A stretch of 64,000 nt of DNA from Streptomyces marincola (lineage in GTDB: Bacteria > Actinomycetota > Actinomycetes > Streptomycetales > Streptomycetaceae): the NCBI RefSeq assembly GCF_020410765.1, contig NZ_CP084541.1:4979001-5043000 (forward strand). Reading direction: 5' to 3'. The position numbers were made by a program, and so were the translations under genes. Each line of letters starts with the position of its first letter. The stretch's first letter is position 1. Below the pieces are notes generated by a model that was not told the origin of the DNA, did no database searches, and saw nothing but the letters and a program-made list of their open reading frames with translations. This document shows positions 32,558-42,400 of this stretch, in pieces.

Positions 32558-35500
32558 GTGAAGCTCACCGTCACCACCGCCGACCAGCAGGGCCGGCTCA
32601 CGGACCACCTGCTCGACCTGCCGGGCGACGCCACCGTCGCCGAGCTGGCGGCGGCGCTCGGCACCCCGAGGCTCTACCTCGGTGAACGCCAGCTCGACTC
32701 CGACGCCCCGCTCGGCCGCGACGGCGTCAGGGACGGCGTGCTGCTCGGCCGCGGCGCGCCCGCCCCGCCCCGGCCCGTGGCCGCCCGCGCCTGGACCCCG
32801 CCGGGCACCGACCCCGCGCTCCTCGAACTGCGCCACGTCTCGGGACCAGGCGCGGGCCGCGTGTGGCGGCTCGGCCCCGGCGCCTACGAGGTCGGCAGCG
32901 ACCGCAGCTGCGCCATCCGCCTCGCCGACGGCCCGCCGGAGGACGCCGACGAGGGCGCTGAACTCCCGCCGCGCGGCACGTGGATCACGGTGCACGCCGA
33001 CGGCTCCGCCAGTTTCCGGCTGCCCCAGGACGCCGACCCCGACGTCTGCGGCCTGCGCAGCCTCACCCCGCCGCCGCCCGTCGACCCCGACACCGGCACC
33101 CCGCTCACCGACGAGGAGCCGGCCGGGCCGCAGGACGGCGGCCCCGGCGGGCACAGCGCGGAACCGGCCCCGGCGGGCCCCGACGGGGCCCCGCAGCCGC
33201 CCGAGCCGCTGCCGCCCGGGCAGCTTCCGGCGCCCGGCGACGGCTCGGAGGACTGGCCCCTGTACGCCGACCTCGCGCTCGGGGACCACCTGCTGCGCCT
33301 GGCACCGCCGTTCGAGCCCGACGCCGCCGTCAAGCCGGCCGCCGACGGGCTGACCCTCGACTACAACAGGCCGCCGCGCATCGTCCCGCCGCTCGACGCG
33401 GAGAACCTGAGCCTCCCCGGGCCGCCGGCGCCCCCGGGCCCGCGCGCGTTCCCTTTCATGCTCATGCTGTCGCCCCTGGTGATGGGCCTGGCCATGATGG
33501 CGCTCTTCCGGTCGTTCTACTTCATGATCCTGATCGTGTTCACGCCGCTGATGGCGGTGGGCAACTGGCTGACCGGGCGCCGCAACAACCGCAAGCAGCA
33601 CGAGGAGGCGATGCGCCGCTACCGGCTGCGCCGTGCCTCCCTCGAAATGGAGATCCGCCGCGCCAGCGTCGAGGAACGCGCCCTGCGCAACGAGGCGTCC
33701 CCCGACCCCGCGAGCGTCCAGCTCACCGCGACGGGCCCGGGCCGCCAGCTGTGGGAGCGCCGCAGGCACCACGGCGACTACCTCACCCTGCGGATCGGCA
33801 CCGTCGCCCGCGCCTCGCTCAAGAAGGTCACCGACCAGCTGCGCGACAACAACCACCGCCAGGTCCACTGGCGCCTCGCCGACGTGCCCATCGGCGCGGA
33901 ACTGCCCCAGCTCGGCGTGCTCGGCCTCACCGGAACGCCCGCCACGGCCCGCGCCGTGGCGCGCTGGGCCGTCGCCCAGGCCGCCGTCCTGCACAGCCCG
34001 CGCGACCTGCGGATCGTCGTCCTCACCGACGAGCGGCACAGCGACGAGTGGTCCTGGGTCCGCTGGCTGCCGCACCTGCGCCCCGCCAGGCGGGGCCCCG
34101 GCGCGCCGCTGATCGCGCTGGGCAACGACGCCGACTCCACCGCCCGCCGGGTCAGCGAGCTGTTCGCCGACATCCAGAACAGGATGACCCTCGCCGGCGG
34201 CGCCGGGCGGCAGGCCGCCGCCCCCGCCGAGCCCGACGTGCTGGTCGTCATGGACGGCGCCTACCGGCTGCGCGAGGTGCCCGGCGTCACCCAGATCCTG
34301 TCCGAGGGCCCGTCCGTGCGGATCTTCAGCCTGTGCCTCGACGAACGCGAGCGGCTGCTGCCCGAGCAGTGCAACGCCGTCGTCACCGCCGCGGGCAACC
34401 AGCTCACCGTCCGCAGCTCGGGCAGCCCCACCGTCACGGGCGTGCGGGCCGACCAGGTCGACCCCGAGTGGTGCGAGGAGGCGGCCCGCGCCCTCGCGCC
34501 GCTGCGCGACGTCAGCGTGGACGCCGACGCGGGACTGCCCACCGAGGTGCGGCTGCTCCCGCTGCTCGGCCAGGAGCCGCCGGACCCGGCCGCCCTGGTG
34601 CGCGACTGGCTGCGCAGGCCGGCCAGCACGGCGTTCGTCATCGGCACGGGCTTCGAGGGCACCGCGCACCTCGACCTCGCGCACGACGGCCCGCACGGCC
34701 TGATCGGCGGCACCACGGGGTCCGGCAAGTCCGAGCTGCTCCAGACGATGATCGCCTCGCTCGCCGCCGTGAACCGGCCGGACGAGCTGACGTTCGTGCT
34801 CATCGACTACAAGGGCGGCAGCGCGTTCCGCGAGTGCGCCGAACTCCCGCACACCCTCGGCATGATCACCGACCTCGACGGCCACCTGGTGCAGCGGGCC
34901 CTGGCCTCGCTCGACGCCGAACTCAAGCGCCGCGAGCAGCTGCTCGCCGACGTCGGCGTCAAGGACCACCGCGAGTACCGGGCCAAGCGCGCCCGCGAGC
35001 CCGAACTGCCGCCGCTGCCCCGGCTCCTGCTGGTCATCGACGAGTTCGCCACGCTTGTGCGCGAGCTGGTCGAGTTCGTACCGGGACTGATCAGCCTCGC
35101 TCAGCGCGGCCGTTCCCTCGGCCTGCACCTGGTGCTCGCCACCCAGCGCCCGGCCGGGGCGGTCAGCAACGAGATCCGCGCCAACACCAACCTGCGCATC
35201 GCGCTGCGCGTCACCGACCGCACCGAGAGCACCGACATCATCAACTCCCCGGCCGCGTCCGGGATCTCGCCCGCGACGCCGGGCCGGGCCATGATCAGGC
35301 GCGGCGACGGCCCGCCGCTGCCGTTCCAGACGGCCTGGGTCGGCGCGGAACGCCCGGCCGCCGACGGCGCGGGCGACGTGCGCGCCGGAACGGGCCGCCG
35401 CGCCGTGCGCGGGACCGAGCTGACCTGGCAGCAGCTCGGCCGGGCGGTCGCCCCCGCCCCGATCGAACCCGAGGAGCCCGACGAGGCGCTGCCCGAGGAC

Positions 35501-37234
35501 GAGCCGGGCGAGGCCCAGGACCCGCCCACCGACCTCAGCGAGCTGGTGGCGGCCGTGCGCGCGGCGGCCGAGGCGCTGCCGGACTTCCAGCCGCAGCCGC
35601 GCCCCTGGCTCCCGCCGCTCGATGAGCGGATCACGCTGAACGCGCCGGAACGCGACCCGGGGCCCGGCGCGTTGCGGCTCCCGCCCGTGCCCTACGCCCG
35701 CCTCGACCTGCCGGGCCGGCAGGAGCAGCGCATGGGCCACATCGACTTCGCCACCTTCGGGCACCTCTACGTCATCGGCGCGCCCCGCTCCGGCAGGACC
35801 CAGACGCTGCGCACGATCGCGGGCGCGTGCGCGCTGCACCTGACCACCGACCAGCTGCACATCTACGGCATCGACGCGGGCGGCGGCGGCCTCGCGGCGC
35901 TCGGCGCGCTGCCGCACTGCGGCGCCGTGGTGACACGCCACGACCCCGAACGCCTCGACCGCACGGTGCGCCGCCTCCTGGCCGAACTCACCGAGCGGCA
36001 GAGCCGCATCGCCCGCGCGGACGTGTCCTCGATCACCGAACTGCGCGCGAAGCTGCCGAAGGCCGAGCGCCCGGCGCACCTGCTCGTGCTGATCGACGGC
36101 TGGGACGCGCTCAACAACATGCTCGACAAGTACGACGGCGGCCGGCTCCTCGAAGAGCTGCTGCGGCTGCTGCGCGAGGGCGCCACGGCGGGCATCCACG
36201 TGATCGCCACCTCCGAGCGCATCCTGCTCGGCGGTCGCCCGGCCCAGCACAACGACCGCAGGCTGCTGCTGCGCCAGACCGACCGGATGGACTTCGCGGC
36301 GGCCGGTGTCAACCGGCGCGCCGTGCCGGAACGGGTCGCGCCCGGCCGCGGCTGGCTCACCCCGGGCGCCACCGAGGCGCAGGTCCTGCTGCTGCCCGCG
36401 CCGGCCGCGGGCGAGGGCTCGAAACTGGCCAAGGAGCCCGCCAGGAAGGGCGACCAGGCCGACGCGCTGCGCGCCATCGGCCGCCGCGCGACCGCCCGCG
36501 ACGCCGGGGTCGAGGCCGCGCTGCGTCCGTTCCCGATCAGCGAACTGCCCACCGTGATCGGCTTCCAGAAGGCGGCCGACCTGATCCCCGAGGAGAACCG
36601 CCGCCCGCTGTGGGCGATGATCGGCGTGGGCGGCGACGACGCGACCCCGATCGGCTACGACTTCGCCGCCGACGCGGGCTCGTTCATCGTCGCGGGCCCG
36701 CCCGGCAGCGGCCGGTCCAACACGCTGGCCGCGATGGCCGTCTCGCTGCTGATGGGCGGAACGGCGCTGGTCGTGCTGACGCCCAGGGACTCGCCGCTGC
36801 GGCGGCTCGCGGCGCACGGCCTGGCCCGCGTGCTGCCCGGGTCCGACCCGACGGGCGACGAACTGGAGAAGGCGCTCGCCTCGTTGGAGGGCCGCCCTGC
36901 CGTCGTCGTCGTCGACGACGCGGACCTGCTGATGAGCGGGCGCGCCGACCAGGCGCTGCGGAAGGTGGCCTCGGCCGGCCGCGACCGGGGCCTCGGCCTG
37001 CTGATCGCGGGCCCGAGCGACGGCATGACGGCGATCGGCTGGCTCGGCATCGTCCGCCGCTCGCGGCGCGGCCTGCTGCTCGCGCCGAAGAACCTCGGCG
37101 AGGGCGAACTGGTCGGCATGCGCCTGGCGCCCGAGCAGCTGCGGCCCCCGGTGGCCCCCGGCCGCGCCTGGGCCGCCGACCGGCAGGGGCGCCCCGTCGC
37201 GCTCCAGATCCCGCACACGGTGCTCCAGGACTGA
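32558..37234 (+). CDS. EssC/EccC-type FtsK/SpoIIIE ATPase of a T7SS-like system
   Basis: 1558 residues. Residues 1-65 look ubiquitin-like (LPGDATVAELAAALG); ~90-150 resemble an FHA domain (WRLGPGAYEVGSDRSCAIRL). Two membrane helices lie at ~300-345 (FPFMLMLSPLVMGLAMMALF; FYFMILIVFTPLMAVGNW). Three FtsK-type ATPase domains follow. The first has a canonical Walker A, GTTGSGKSE (~717), and Walker B LLLVIDEFATL. The second (GAPRSGRT, ~1073; LLVLIDGWDAL) and third (GPPGSGRS, ~1378; VVVVDDADLL) carry Arg instead of the Walker Lys. The N-terminal domains resemble firmicute EssC more than mycobacterial EccC. This would be the motor exporting the neighbouring Esx-like proteins. No EccB/D/E partners are present. 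Confidence 0.88.
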   Translation: MKLTVTTADQQGRLTDHLLDLPGDATVAELAAALGTPRLYLGERQLDSDAPLGRDGVRDGVLLGRGAPAPPRPVAARAWTPPGTDPALLELRHVSGPGAGRVWRLGPGAYEVGSDRSCAIRLADGPPEDADEGAELPPRGTWITVHADGSASFRLPQDADPDVCGLRSLTPPPPVDPDTGTPLTDEEPAGPQDGGPGGHSAEPAPAGPDGAPQPPEPLPPGQLPAPGDGSEDWPLYADLALGDHLLRLAPPFEPDAAVKPAADGLTLDYNRPPRIVPPLDAENLSLPGPPAPPGPRAFPFMLMLSPLVMGLAMMALFRSFYFMILIVFTPLMAVGNWLTGRRNNRKQHEEAMRRYRLRRASLEMEIRRASVEERALRNEASPDPASVQLTATGPGRQLWERRRHHGDYLTLRIGTVARASLKKVTDQLRDNNHRQVHWRLADVPIGAELPQLGVLGLTGTPATARAVARWAVAQAAVLHSPRDLRIVVLTDERHSDEWSWVRWLPHLRPARRGPGAPLIALGNDADSTARRVSELFADIQNRMTLAGGAGRQAAAPAEPDVLVVMDGAYRLREVPGVTQILSEGPSVRIFSLCLDERERLLPEQCNAVVTAAGNQLTVRSSGSPTVTGVRADQVDPEWCEEAARALAPLRDVSVDADAGLPTEVRLLPLLGQEPPDPAALVRDWLRRPASTAFVIGTGFEGTAHLDLAHDGPHGLIGGTTGSGKSELLQTMIASLAAVNRPDELTFVLIDYKGGSAFRECAELPHTLGMITDLDGHLVQRALASLDAELKRREQLLADVGVKDHREYRAKRAREPELPPLPRLLLVIDEFATLVRELVEFVPGLISLAQRGRSLGLHLVLATQRPAGAVSNEIRANTNLRIALRVTDRTESTDIINSPAASGISPATPGRAMIRRGDGPPLPFQTAWVGAERPAADGAGDVRAGTGRRAVRGTELTWQQLGRAVAPAPIEPEEPDEALPEDEPGEAQDPPTDLSELVAAVRAAAEALPDFQPQPRPWLPPLDERITLNAPERDPGPGALRLPPVPYARLDLPGRQEQRMGHIDFATFGHLYVIGAPRSGRTQTLRTIAGACALHLTTDQLHIYGIDAGGGGLAALGALPHCGAVVTRHDPERLDRTVRRLLAELTERQSRIARADVSSITELRAKLPKAERPAHLLVLIDGWDALNNMLDKYDGGRLLEELLRLLREGATAGIHVIATSERILLGGRPAQHNDRRLLLRQTDRMDFAAAGVNRRAVPERVAPGRGWLTPGATEAQVLLLPAPAAGEGSKLAKEPARKGDQADALRAIGRRATARDAGVEAALRPFPISELPTVIGFQKAADLIPEENRRPLWAMIGVGGDDATPIGYDFAADAGSFIVAGPPGSGRSNTLAAMAVSLLMGGTALVVLTPRDSPLRRLAAHGLARVLPGSDPTGDELEKALASLEGRPAVVVVDDADLLMSGRADQALRKVASAGRDRGLGLLIAGPSDGMTAIGWLGIVRRSRRGLLLAPKNLGEGELVGMRLAPEQLRPPVAPGRAWAADRQGRPVALQIPHTVLQD

Positions 37235-37252
37235 AAGCCCCCGGGAACGCCG

Positions 37253-37285
37253 CGGCGGCCGGGCCCTTTCCGGGCCCGGCCGCCG
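37253..37285. terminator. Strong bidirectional hairpin after the EssC-like gene
   Basis: Perfect 14-bp arms CGGCGGCCGGGCCC and GGGCCCGGCCGCCG with a TTTCC loop, in the gap between the EssC-like stop and the convergent stop of an Esx-like gene. Confidence 0.8.
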
Positions 37286-37305
37286 TGCTGGTGGCGCCTG
37301 GAACG

Positions 37306-37749
37306 TCAGCCGTGGCCGTGCAGGACCGTGCGGTCCTCGTTCCAGTGGGTCGCGGTGCCACCGATCTCCTGGCTGGAGTCCCACTCCGGCGGGTCCGGGG
37401 GCTCGGTCGTGAAGTCCTCGGCGGTGACCTCGTAGCCGCCCTCGCCGTCGAGCCCCGAGATCGTGCCGGCGAACAGCTCGGCGTCGTTGTTCTGAAGGCT
37501 TTCCTTGATGCTGGTGAAGATGTTCGCGAAGATCTGGAGATTGCCCGCCGCGCCCTGGAGCGACCGGCTGAACTCCTCGTACGCGGTCTTCAGGGCCGGA
37601 CTTGCCTGCTCCAGGTAAAGGCCGTTGTCGAGCAGCGTGCTGACCTCGCCCATCAGCCGGTACAGCTCCGGGATGATGATCCCGCACTGCGTGCTGAGCT
37701 GGGTCGTGGTTTCGAGAATGCCCGCGTAATCGGCGGAGAGGTCCGCCAT
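37306..37749 (-). CDS. Esx-like helical protein with acidic tail
   Basis: 147 residues. The first ~95 are a helical hairpin of WXG100 size (MADLSADYAGILETTTQL; AYEEFSRSLQGAAGNLQIFANIFTSI), with a turn near DNGL. There is no W-x-G. Residues ~96-147 are an acidic, Trp-containing tail (TTEPPDPPEWDSS). AAGGAGG lies six bases before the ATG. Last gene of the minus-strand trio. Probably a secreted substrate or a chaperone/partner of the neighbouring giant protein; inferred from fold and position. Confidence 0.65.
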   Translation of the reverse strand: MADLSADYAGILETTTQLSTQCGIIIPELYRLMGEVSTLLDNGLYLEQASPALKTAYEEFSRSLQGAAGNLQIFANIFTSIKESLQNNDAELFAGTISGLDGEGGYEVTAEDFTTEPPDPPEWDSSQEIGGTATHWNEDRTVLHGHG

Positions 37750-37810
37750 GCTCGCCTCCTTCGATCAGAATGGTGAACGGGGTGAACGGGGGTGGCCGGA
37801 GCCTTGGGCG

Positions 37811-38122
37811 TCAGGCCGCCGGCGGGTTGTTGAGGTTGTTCGCCATCTGCTCGTCGAGGTCCTGCATGCCCTCTTTGATCTTGACGAACTGGTCGGCGAA
37901 CGAGTCGATGTTGTTGATCAGTTCCGTCAGCTGCTGGTGGAACTCGGTGAACTTCTGGTTCAGCACGGTGCCGGTCTGCGGCATGATCAGGTGGTTGGCC
38001 AGCGCGTCGTCCACCGCCCCCTTGGCCGCGTCGGAGGCGGGCCTGATGACGTTGTCGTTGGCGGCCTTCATGGCCGCGGCGGCGGCGTCCACGTCGCCGT
38101 AGGTGATGCTGATGTTGGGCAT
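37811..38122 (-). CDS. WXG100-sized Esx-like protein
   Basis: 103 residues, all helical, the normal size for a WXG100 protein (MPNISITYGDVDAAAAAMKAA; FHQQLTELINNIDSFADQFV). The W-x-G turn is absent; the turn region reads MPQTGTVLNQ. A YxxxD tetrad (YGDVD, residues 8-12) is present but N-terminal rather than at the C-terminus. GAGGAG precedes the start. Likely pairs with one of its two neighbours as a heterodimer for export by the EssC-like ATPase. Confidence 0.7.
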   Translation of the reverse strand: MPNISITYGDVDAAAAAMKAANDNVIRPASDAAKGAVDDALANHLIMPQTGTVLNQKFTEFHQQLTELINNIDSFADQFVKIKEGMQDLDEQMANNLNNPPAA

Positions 38123-38188
38123 GGCTGGAAGTCTCCTCAGTCACGTGCTCGGGGCTGGGAAAGGGCGTTCTCGCGGCCCTCCGGGCCG

Positions 38189-39220
38189 TCACTTCTCCAC
38201 GGGTTCCCAGTCGTCGGTGGGTCCGGGGCGGGTGTACTCCTCGACGGTCACCTCCTCGTTGCCGTCGTCGTCGACCTCGGTGGTGGTGACCGTCTTGGTG
38301 CCCGCGCCGGTCTCGTCGTCGATCGTGACTTCCTCGACCGTCGTGCTCTCGTCCGGCCCGTTGGTGGTGCTGGTGTAGTCGCGGTTGTCGAAGCCGACGT
38401 CCTCGTTCAGCTCGCCCGAGTACTCCGTGACCGTCGTCATCTCCCCGCCGTCCGGCAGCGTGACCGTCACGTCCTCCTGCGTCACCTGGCCGTCGTCGCC
38501 GTAGGTGTACTCGGTGGTCGAGACGAACTCCTGGCCGTCCTCAAGCGTCGTGGTCGTCGTCTCGCTGGTGATCGTGTAGTTCTCGTCGTAGGAGAGCGTG
38601 ATCTCCGTCGTCGAGCCGTCGGGGTTGGTGAACCGCATGCGGCTGGGCGGGTTCTCGTCCGGGACGGGCGGCTCCTCGCCCGGCTGGTGCGGCGCGTTGA
38701 GGTCGGAGACGTCCTGCTCCCACGTGTCGCAGAAGGCGGGCCGGTCGTCCTCCTTGCACACCTCGCCCATCTGGGCGCCGGGGTGCTCCGCGAAGTACTC
38801 GGCCGCGCCGATCTCCTCCAGGTAGGCGTTCCACTCCTCGGTGGCCTCGACCCAGTTCTCGTGCCGCTCGACCTCGCCGCGCCAGCGGTTGAACTCCGCC
38901 TTGGCGGAGGCGGACGCGGCACCGCTGGCGATCTGCGCGTCCTGCTGGAACACGGCGTCGGCCACGCCGCCGAAGGTGTCGCCGAACTGCTCCAGCTTCT
39001 CGCTGGCCTTCTCCGTGCGGGTCCTGCACATCCGGAAGAAGACGCTGAACTGCTGGGACAGGTAGCTGTTCCCGAAGATGGCCGTGTTGTCGCCCGGGTT
39101 GTTGTTGCCCATCTCCGCGAACTTGCCGTCGCCGCCCCCGTCGGCGGCCCGTTTGGCGAGCTGGTGCATGCCGTCCCGCATGTCGTACAGGTCTTCGTAG
39201 TTGATCGAGAAGTCGGCCAT
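38189..39220 (-). CDS. Large Esx-like protein with Thr/Glu-rich beta-repeat tail
   Basis: 343 residues from ATG at 39220, fixed by AAGGAGG six bases upstream. Residues 1-150 are helical with an Esx-like start (MADFSINYEDLYDMRDGM; includes YDMRD) and contain conserved-looking cysteines. Residues ~200-343 are strand-forming repeats rich in Thr, Glu and Asp (TTTTTLEDGQEFVSTTEYTYGDDG; VTVTLPDGGEMTTVTEY). These resemble the TxT-D/E-G repeats in surface toxins. First gene of the minus-strand unit, divergent from the giant gene. Probably a secreted effector. Confidence 0.7.
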   Translation of the reverse strand: MADFSINYEDLYDMRDGMHQLAKRAADGGGDGKFAEMGNNNPGDNTAIFGNSYLSQQFSVFFRMCRTRTEKASEKLEQFGDTFGGVADAVFQQDAQIASGAASASAKAEFNRWRGEVERHENWVEATEEWNAYLEEIGAAEYFAEHPGAQMGEVCKEDDRPAFCDTWEQDVSDLNAPHQPGEEPPVPDENPPSRMRFTNPDGSTTEITLSYDENYTITSETTTTTLEDGQEFVSTTEYTYGDDGQVTQEDVTVTLPDGGEMTTVTEYSGELNEDVGFDNRDYTSTTNGPDESTTVEEVTIDDETGAGTKTVTTTEVDDDGNEEVTVEEYTRPGPTDDWEPVEK

Positions 39221-39278
39221 GCACGCCTCCTTGGCCCGGTCGCCGCGCACCCCCGGGTGCGGAGGCGCCTTCGTACCC

Positions 39279-39348
39279 TCCACGCACCAGCCGCCCGGAT
39301 GGTTCACAGCAAACTCGTGTGAACCATCCGGCCCGCTCGCGCGTGGAG
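39279..39348. promoter_or_regulatory. Mirrored divergent regulatory region centred on a 14-bp inverted repeat
   Basis: CCGGATGGTTCACA (39295-39308) and TGTGAACCATCCGG (39318-39331) are perfect inverted arms around a 9-bp spacer. The symmetry continues outward with CTCCACGC (left) and GCGTGGAG (right), so each strand reads the same leader for about 40 bases with roughly 75% identity. It lies between the Esx-like operon (start 39220, minus) and the giant gene (start 39427, plus). Confidence 0.8.
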
Positions 39349-39426
39349 CTTGCGAGGGGCCGCGCCGGGCGGCTCCCGGTCGGCCGCAGCGAGCGCGTGG
39401 CAGCGAGAAGGTGAGGACCCCAGGTC

Positions 39427-42400
39427 ATGGCCCGTCCACCGGACTGGAGCGCGCTCGGCATGGACGACCCGACGCCGGGCGACCCCGACCAGCTCCAGGA
39501 GCTGATCACCTCGCAGGGCGCCCTGGTCGACCTCGCGGACGAGATCGACGGCGCCCTCACCGAGCTGATGAACGCGCACAGCACGACGTTCGTCGGCCAG
39601 ACGGCCCAGGCGCTGCGCGACATGATGGACGGCCGGCTGCGCGACTACATCAGCGGCTTCAGGGAGGCGCACCAGACCGTTCAGGACGCGCTCGTCACCT
39701 ACCGCACGGTCATGATCGAGCAGCAGGGCATCGCGGACTCCGCGCTGACCGCCGCCCAGGGGCTCGACGAGGACGACGAGGAGGGCCGGGAGACCCACAA
39801 GTCCACGGCGGAGACCGCCCGCGACACGCTGGAGAGCGCCGCCAACACGGCCGGCGAGGCCCTCAACTCCGCGGCCTACTCGATTCCCTCGGCCGTGGAC
39901 GAGTGCGCCGAGTTCTGGAAGTTCCTGACCATCTTCGCGCTGGTGCTGATCATCCCGGCGATGATCTTCGGTGGTGTGGTGGCGCTGGCGGCCATCGCGC
40001 TGAACGCCGCGCTGCTGATCAAGACCGCCGTCGACTTCTCCAAGGGCGACGCGAGCGTCACCGACCTGGTGCTCGGCATCCTCGGCGTGCTGATCCCGAC
40101 CACGCGCGGCATCAACATCACCAAGATCGGCTCCTCGTTCAAGAGCTGGTCCAAGACCACGTTCAAGCCGATGGGGCAGATGAACGGCCTCGGCAAGTTC
40201 ATGTACCTGACCTACCTGGTGGGCCGGCCGATCCTCTACGTGCCGGTCCACCTGTTCCGGGGCATCAAGAACGCCCCGATGTTCGCCAACATGAGCAACA
40301 TGAACACCCTGGGCAAGTTCATGTACCTGGGGAACCTCGCCTTCCGCGGCCTCGCCTTCGTCCCCGTGCACCTGACGCGCGCGGGCGCCACCTTCGCCTC
40401 GTTCAGCTCCGACGCGCTCGCGACGGCGTGGCGGGCGAACGGCTTCGCGGGTGCCATCAGGACCGTCGGCGACGGCATCAGCTGGGCCGGCAGCACAGCG
40501 CTCACCAGGCTCAACGGCCTCACCGGCTTCTCCGGCTACGTCTGGGCCAACGCCAAGCTCGGCGGGCTCACGCTCGTCGTACCGGTCAACGCCGCGGAGA
40601 TCGGTGCCAAGTTCACGTGGACGGGCCTCGGCCAGGCGGCCAAGATCGGCTTCTGGAACCGCGGCGTGCTCAACCAGTTCAGGACCGGTGCCTTCGTCCA
40701 GGGCAACAACGCCATCGACATCCGCGCCTTCCGGGGCATCGCGGACGACGGCAAAGTCGTCGCGGACGTGAACAAGCTCATCAGGTACCAGCCGGGCGGC
40801 GCGGCCGGTCTGCACACGATCAGCAACACCATGCACCTGGTCGCGTTCGGCGACATCGGCCGCGGCGCGCAGGGCCTGGTGCCCGGCAACTTCGGCATGG
40901 GCGACATGCCCTCGTCCAGCCCCATCTCGCTCAGCTTCGCCGACCGCGGCCTGCACGTCGGCATGACCCACATCCCGGGCCTGGGCGACAGCCTGGCCGA
41001 CGTGCCGCGCGGCAGCGGCGGCCTGGGCGGCATGCCCCCCGCCAGCCTGGTCGTGCACGCGCCCGGCGTCGACGGCCGCCCGGTCGCCATCACCGTCCCG
41101 TTGCTCTCCGACGGTTTCGCCGCCGGGGGCCGCGGCGGCGACGTCAGCGTGGTCATCAACCTGGACGGCTTCACCCCCATCAGGGTCACCTACGGGGAGA
41201 ACGGGCTGACCATCGTCCCGGTCAACGCGGGCGGCGGCATGCCGGCCATCAACGTGAGCGGCATGCCGCAGCTCGGGGAGATGTCGCTGGTCCCGTCGTC
41301 CGGCCTCTCCATCCCGCCGGCCAACCTCAGCCCCTCGGCCGACCTCGCGAACCAGGCGCTCGGCGGCCTGAACGGCGCCCCCAGACTCGGCGCCAACGAC
41401 CTCGCGTTCGACATCAACGTGGGCTCGATGCCCTCGCTCCGGCTCAACTTCGCCGACGACGGCCTGTCCCTCAGCATGCCGGACATCTCCCTCACCGGCG
41501 CGAGCCGCCCCACGGTCGACTTCCCCCCGGTGGAGACCCCCACCCTCAGCGGCATCAACAACGCGGCGCCCGCGCTCCCGGACACCGGCACCCTCACCCC
41601 GCCCGCACTCGGCCAGACCGACCACGCCGGCGTCAACGTCGGCGTGCACGCCGGCGGACTGCCGCCCGGCGTCTCCGTCACCGCGCCCCACGCGAACCAG
41701 CTGAACGTCGGCCTCGGCAACGCCAACAACTTCTCCATCAACCTGGCCGACGGGCTGCGGCACTCCGTCGACGACCTCACGGCCGCCACTCCCAACGGCC
41801 AGTTCGGGAACGTCGACGCCACCGTCGCGCCGCCGGCCGGCGGGATCACCGCCTCTCCCGCGGGCGCCACACCGCCCCCGGCGCGCGCCGACACCGGCTC
41901 CCTCGCGGACATCAGCGTCAACGTCAACGGCATCGCCCCCATCAAGATCAGCTCCATCGAGGCGAAGCCGGTCGCTTCCGCGGCGAACGCCGACAGCGCT
42001 CTGAACGCCGGCCTCAAGGCCGGGGGCCCCGGCGTCTCCGACGGCATCAGGGCCGCCCAGATCCCCACCCCCGCCGCCGCCACGCCCGATGTCCCCGTGC
42101 CCACGGGACTCACCGACGGCGCGAACGGGGTGAGCCGCGGCACCGAGGCGGTCGACGGACCCGGACTCATCGCCACCGGCCGCGCCACCCCGCCGGTCAC
42201 CACCCACCTGCCCGAGGCCGCGGTCCCCGTTCCGCAGCCCGCCCCCGCGCCGCCCCCCGCGGCGGCCTCCCAGTCGACGGCGAACGGCACACCGCCCCCG
42301 TCCCCGGCGCCGGTCAAGGGCAACGGGACCGGTGGCGGCGGCGGTTCGTCGCTCGACGACCTGTTCACCGGCAAGCTCTGGGACATCAACCCGGACCTGG

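Noticed and set aside
32273..37687. 1804-codon open frame antisense to the EssC-like gene
   Set aside because: High-GC shadow: composition is Arg/Gly/Ala noise, no family motif, and the sense strand carries intact Walker motifs and membrane helices.
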